From positions 1 through 28,929 of the forward strand of contig MCFL01000293.1 of NCBI GenBank assembly GCA_002102555.1: DNA of 28,929 nt, given 5' to 3'. The position numbers were made by a program, and so were the translations under genes. Shown here one piece after another: positions 26,910 through 28,929 of the stretch. The notes below the pieces were generated by a model that saw only the letters and a program-made list of their open reading frames with translations, was not told where the DNA came from and made no database searches. Origin of the DNA: Catenaria anguillulae PL171 (Eukaryota > Blastocladiomycota > Blastocladiomycetes > Blastocladiales > Catenariaceae). How positions within the stretch are numbered: position 1 is the stretch's first letter; every line of letters begins with the position of its first letter.

Positions 26910-28929
26910 CTACTCGCATGCCCTGCGGCCCTGCCCACCCTCCCTGTCCTCTCGCCGTAGCCGTGCTGTTGCCATCCCCGCAAACAACTTGTCCTCCAAA
27001 TACGCAATCCGAGCCTTCAACTCGTCCTCTTTCGCCTCCCAATTCTTCTTGTCGTTTCGCACACGGCAGCTGCAGCGTCAATGCCTTGTTTTCATCCTCG
27101 AGCTGCTGCACGCGCTCTCGAGCGTTTCCATACGCTGCATCTTTTTCAAGCGCGACCGGCGCGGCGTCCGTGTTTTTGGCGCGCTTGCGCGCAATGGGGT
27201 CGAGCGTGGGCAGTGAGTCGACATTGGCCACAGTAGATGAGGACGCGGTGCCGCGCCGCCCCGGCAGACGTGTCCGAGTGAGCAGTCATTGGAGGCGATG
27301 TGGGCGCGTGCGGCATGTCCGAGATGGACGAAGCAGCGCGATACCCCGTGGTCGTGGACGTTGCCGACGCTGGCCCGGCGTGCGGGGCGTGTGCGTGTGC
27401 GTGGCTTGTTGGGTCGGGCGTCAACGATTGTGACTCGGCAGTCAAAGGCGACGGGTGGCTCGAGTCGATCGTCATGGGCGATTGGCCCTGTACGGCACCC
27501 GCGCCAGTGTGTTGCTGCGGTGGCGGGCAAGGTGCGTGGTGGATGACCGTGGCGGTGACGCAAGCCCATTGACTTTTGGGCTGGTGCTGGCGGGCTTTGC
27601 ACTTGATTTGTTGCTGCAGCGGCACGTGCAGCGGCCGCGGCATCGCCTGAGCCTGTGCTTGCGCGGCAAGTGCGGCCGCAACCGCCGCTGTTGTTGCCGT
27701 CCCGTCGTAGTCGGGCGCGGGCCGTTTCCGGCGCGTACTGGTTGTGACATTGGGCGATGGCTTGGACCGTGTGGATTTGCCCACGGTGGAGCTTGGTGCA
27801 GACGACGAGGCCGAGGCTGGAGCGGCGGGTTTGGGAGCTGCCGCAGGTGCGGCTGCGGGTGCCGCGGGTGGCGCCGGTTGCTGATTGTACTGCGCGGAAG
27901 GAGCTGGTCGCTGCATTTGCTGTTGCTGGTATTGCATCCCGCTACCGCCAACAACCCTGTGTCTGCTGCAACGGCTGCGGCTGCGCCGCAATCAACCCAC
28001 TGCCGCCAATCAAGGGCGATCCCGTCCCGCCGCCAAACGTCGACTGCATGGCCAAATACGGCGATGCCATGGCACTTGCCGGTGCGGCCGGTCGCACCAT
28101 TGGTGCTTGTGCGAGCGGCTGCTGCGGGGTCGATGTTGGAAACGCCGCATAGGCAACCGCGGCCGGTGAGTACCATTGTGCAATAGCGGGCGAGTGCATA
28201 CCTGGAACAGCCACCATGCCTTGCATCCGTGCGGCGGCAGCAGCTGCCGCGGCAGCGTACTGTTGCTGCTGCGCTTGCTGTTGGCGCAGCGCGGCTTGCG
28301 CGTGTGCGGCTTGTTGCTGAACCCAGGCTTGGATTTGGTGCTGGTGGATTTGATCGGCCGTGGATGTGGTGGCGGCGGGCGAGAAACGGATGGCGGTGCG
28401 GGTGTGGCCGATGACGAAGATGTGGGTGGTGGTGGTGTGGTTGCGAAGTGGCGAGATCGGGAAACAGTTGTGCGGCAGCATGTGGCAATGCGGATGCAAA
28501 CGAGGCGGCTGCGTCTTCGCCCAGCAGCGGCGACGCAGCGTCTGCCATGTATGGCGAGCCGCAGAGTCGAGAAGCGCCGGGGAAAAGAGGGCAGAGGCAT
28601 CGTAGCCCATGTCGGGCGAATCAAACACGGTAGCGGGCGTGAATGAGGCGAAAGCAGGGAAGTTGGGTGCCATTCAGGTAAAAAGCTGATGCCTCCGATT
28701 GCGCCGGCCGTGGACGTTGCTGGAGCGGGTGCTGCTGTCGAAGATGGCGCTGGCGGCTGCATGGCCGAGGATGAGGGCAGGTGAACGATCGATGATGAGG
28801 TGGAATACGTTGAGCTGGACGCTGGCATGGATGGCGGCTGCTGAGTCGCTGCTGGGGTTTTGCTGCTGCTCGCCGGCGCTTGCGGGAGTAAAGGCTCGTC
28901 GCCAAATAGCGAAAAGTCTTCGTAGCCCG
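26910..28929 (-). CDS. Gcn4/CPC1-like bZIP transcription factor, disrupted in many places, possibly incomplete at its 5' end
   Basis: Coding character runs from the window end to the TAG at 26912-26910, but in changing frames. At 27010-27210 a bZIP is clear: KRAKNTDAA, then in the next frame RRSRLKKMQRMETLE, then back to ERVQQLEDENKALTLQL, then a third frame VRNDKKNWEAKEDELKAR and IAYLEDKLF. The basic region (NxxxAAxxSR) and the zipper leucines with an Asn in the heptad resemble Gcn4, activator of amino-acid biosynthesis genes. Upstream are stretches typical of a fungal activator: ALFSPALLDSAA, ASPLLGEDAAASFASALP, then Gln/Ala-rich AQAALRQQQAQQQQYAAAAA and MQYQQQQMQRPAPSAQYNQQ. At least six frame changes separate the pieces. 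In the basic region CC seems lost from a CCC run, and further on G from GAGGAG. Low-quality sequence near the end or a decayed gene both fit. The N-terminus may lie beyond 28929. Confidence 0.7.

Noticed and set aside
1-28929. Mobile or virus-derived elements
   Set aside because: No transposase, reverse transcriptase, integrase or capsid-like frames, long terminal repeats or long inverted repeats were seen on either strand.

Overview
The window reads as nuclear DNA of a fungus. It is GC-rich, and most genes carry short GT-AG introns (64-101 nt, one of 173 nt). It encodes a chitin synthase-like GT2 enzyme, a Gcn4-type bZIP factor, a proteinase K-like subtilase and a WDR44-like protein. An early-diverging (zoosporic, Blastocladiomycota-like) fungus is my best guess, from general character only and with low confidence. 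I see no mobile element, viral remnant, CRISPR array, tRNA or rRNA.

Layout: 783-3532 (+) coiled-coil/tandem-BRCT protein; 3977-4717 (+) and 5215-6064 (+) a tandem pair of PAN/apple-like cysteine-rich proteins; 6805-7759 (+) reticulon-like ER-shaping protein; 8096-9275 (-) CCDC25/Jlp2 homologue; 9570-10672 (+) NAA10/ARD1 catalytic subunit of NatA; 10973-11815 (-) small single-pass membrane protein with two PY motifs; 12716-16389 (-) WDR44-like WD40 protein with a FFAT-like motif; 17165-21136 (+) intronless chitin synthase-like protein; 22169-23346 (+) secreted CAP/SCP protein; 24255-26035 (-) secreted subtilase; 26910-28929 (-) Gcn4-like bZIP gene running to the end of the window.

The genes do not form one pathway. 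Loose themes are the secretory/ER system (reticulon, a WDR44-like protein predicted to bind VAP, a PY-motif membrane protein) and the cell surface or secretome (chitin synthase-like, CAP, subtilase, PAN pair). CAP and subtilase are convergent neighbours.

Four genes are interrupted although their homology is clear on both sides: a likely one-base loss in the BRCT gene, an 8-nt difference in the second PAN gene, an in-frame TAG in the CCDC25 gene, and many frame changes in the bZIP gene at the window end. Several fit indels in short base runs, so consensus error competes with real gene decay. The most general new observation is that 21 of 23 inferred splice donors have a pyrimidine at intron position +4.
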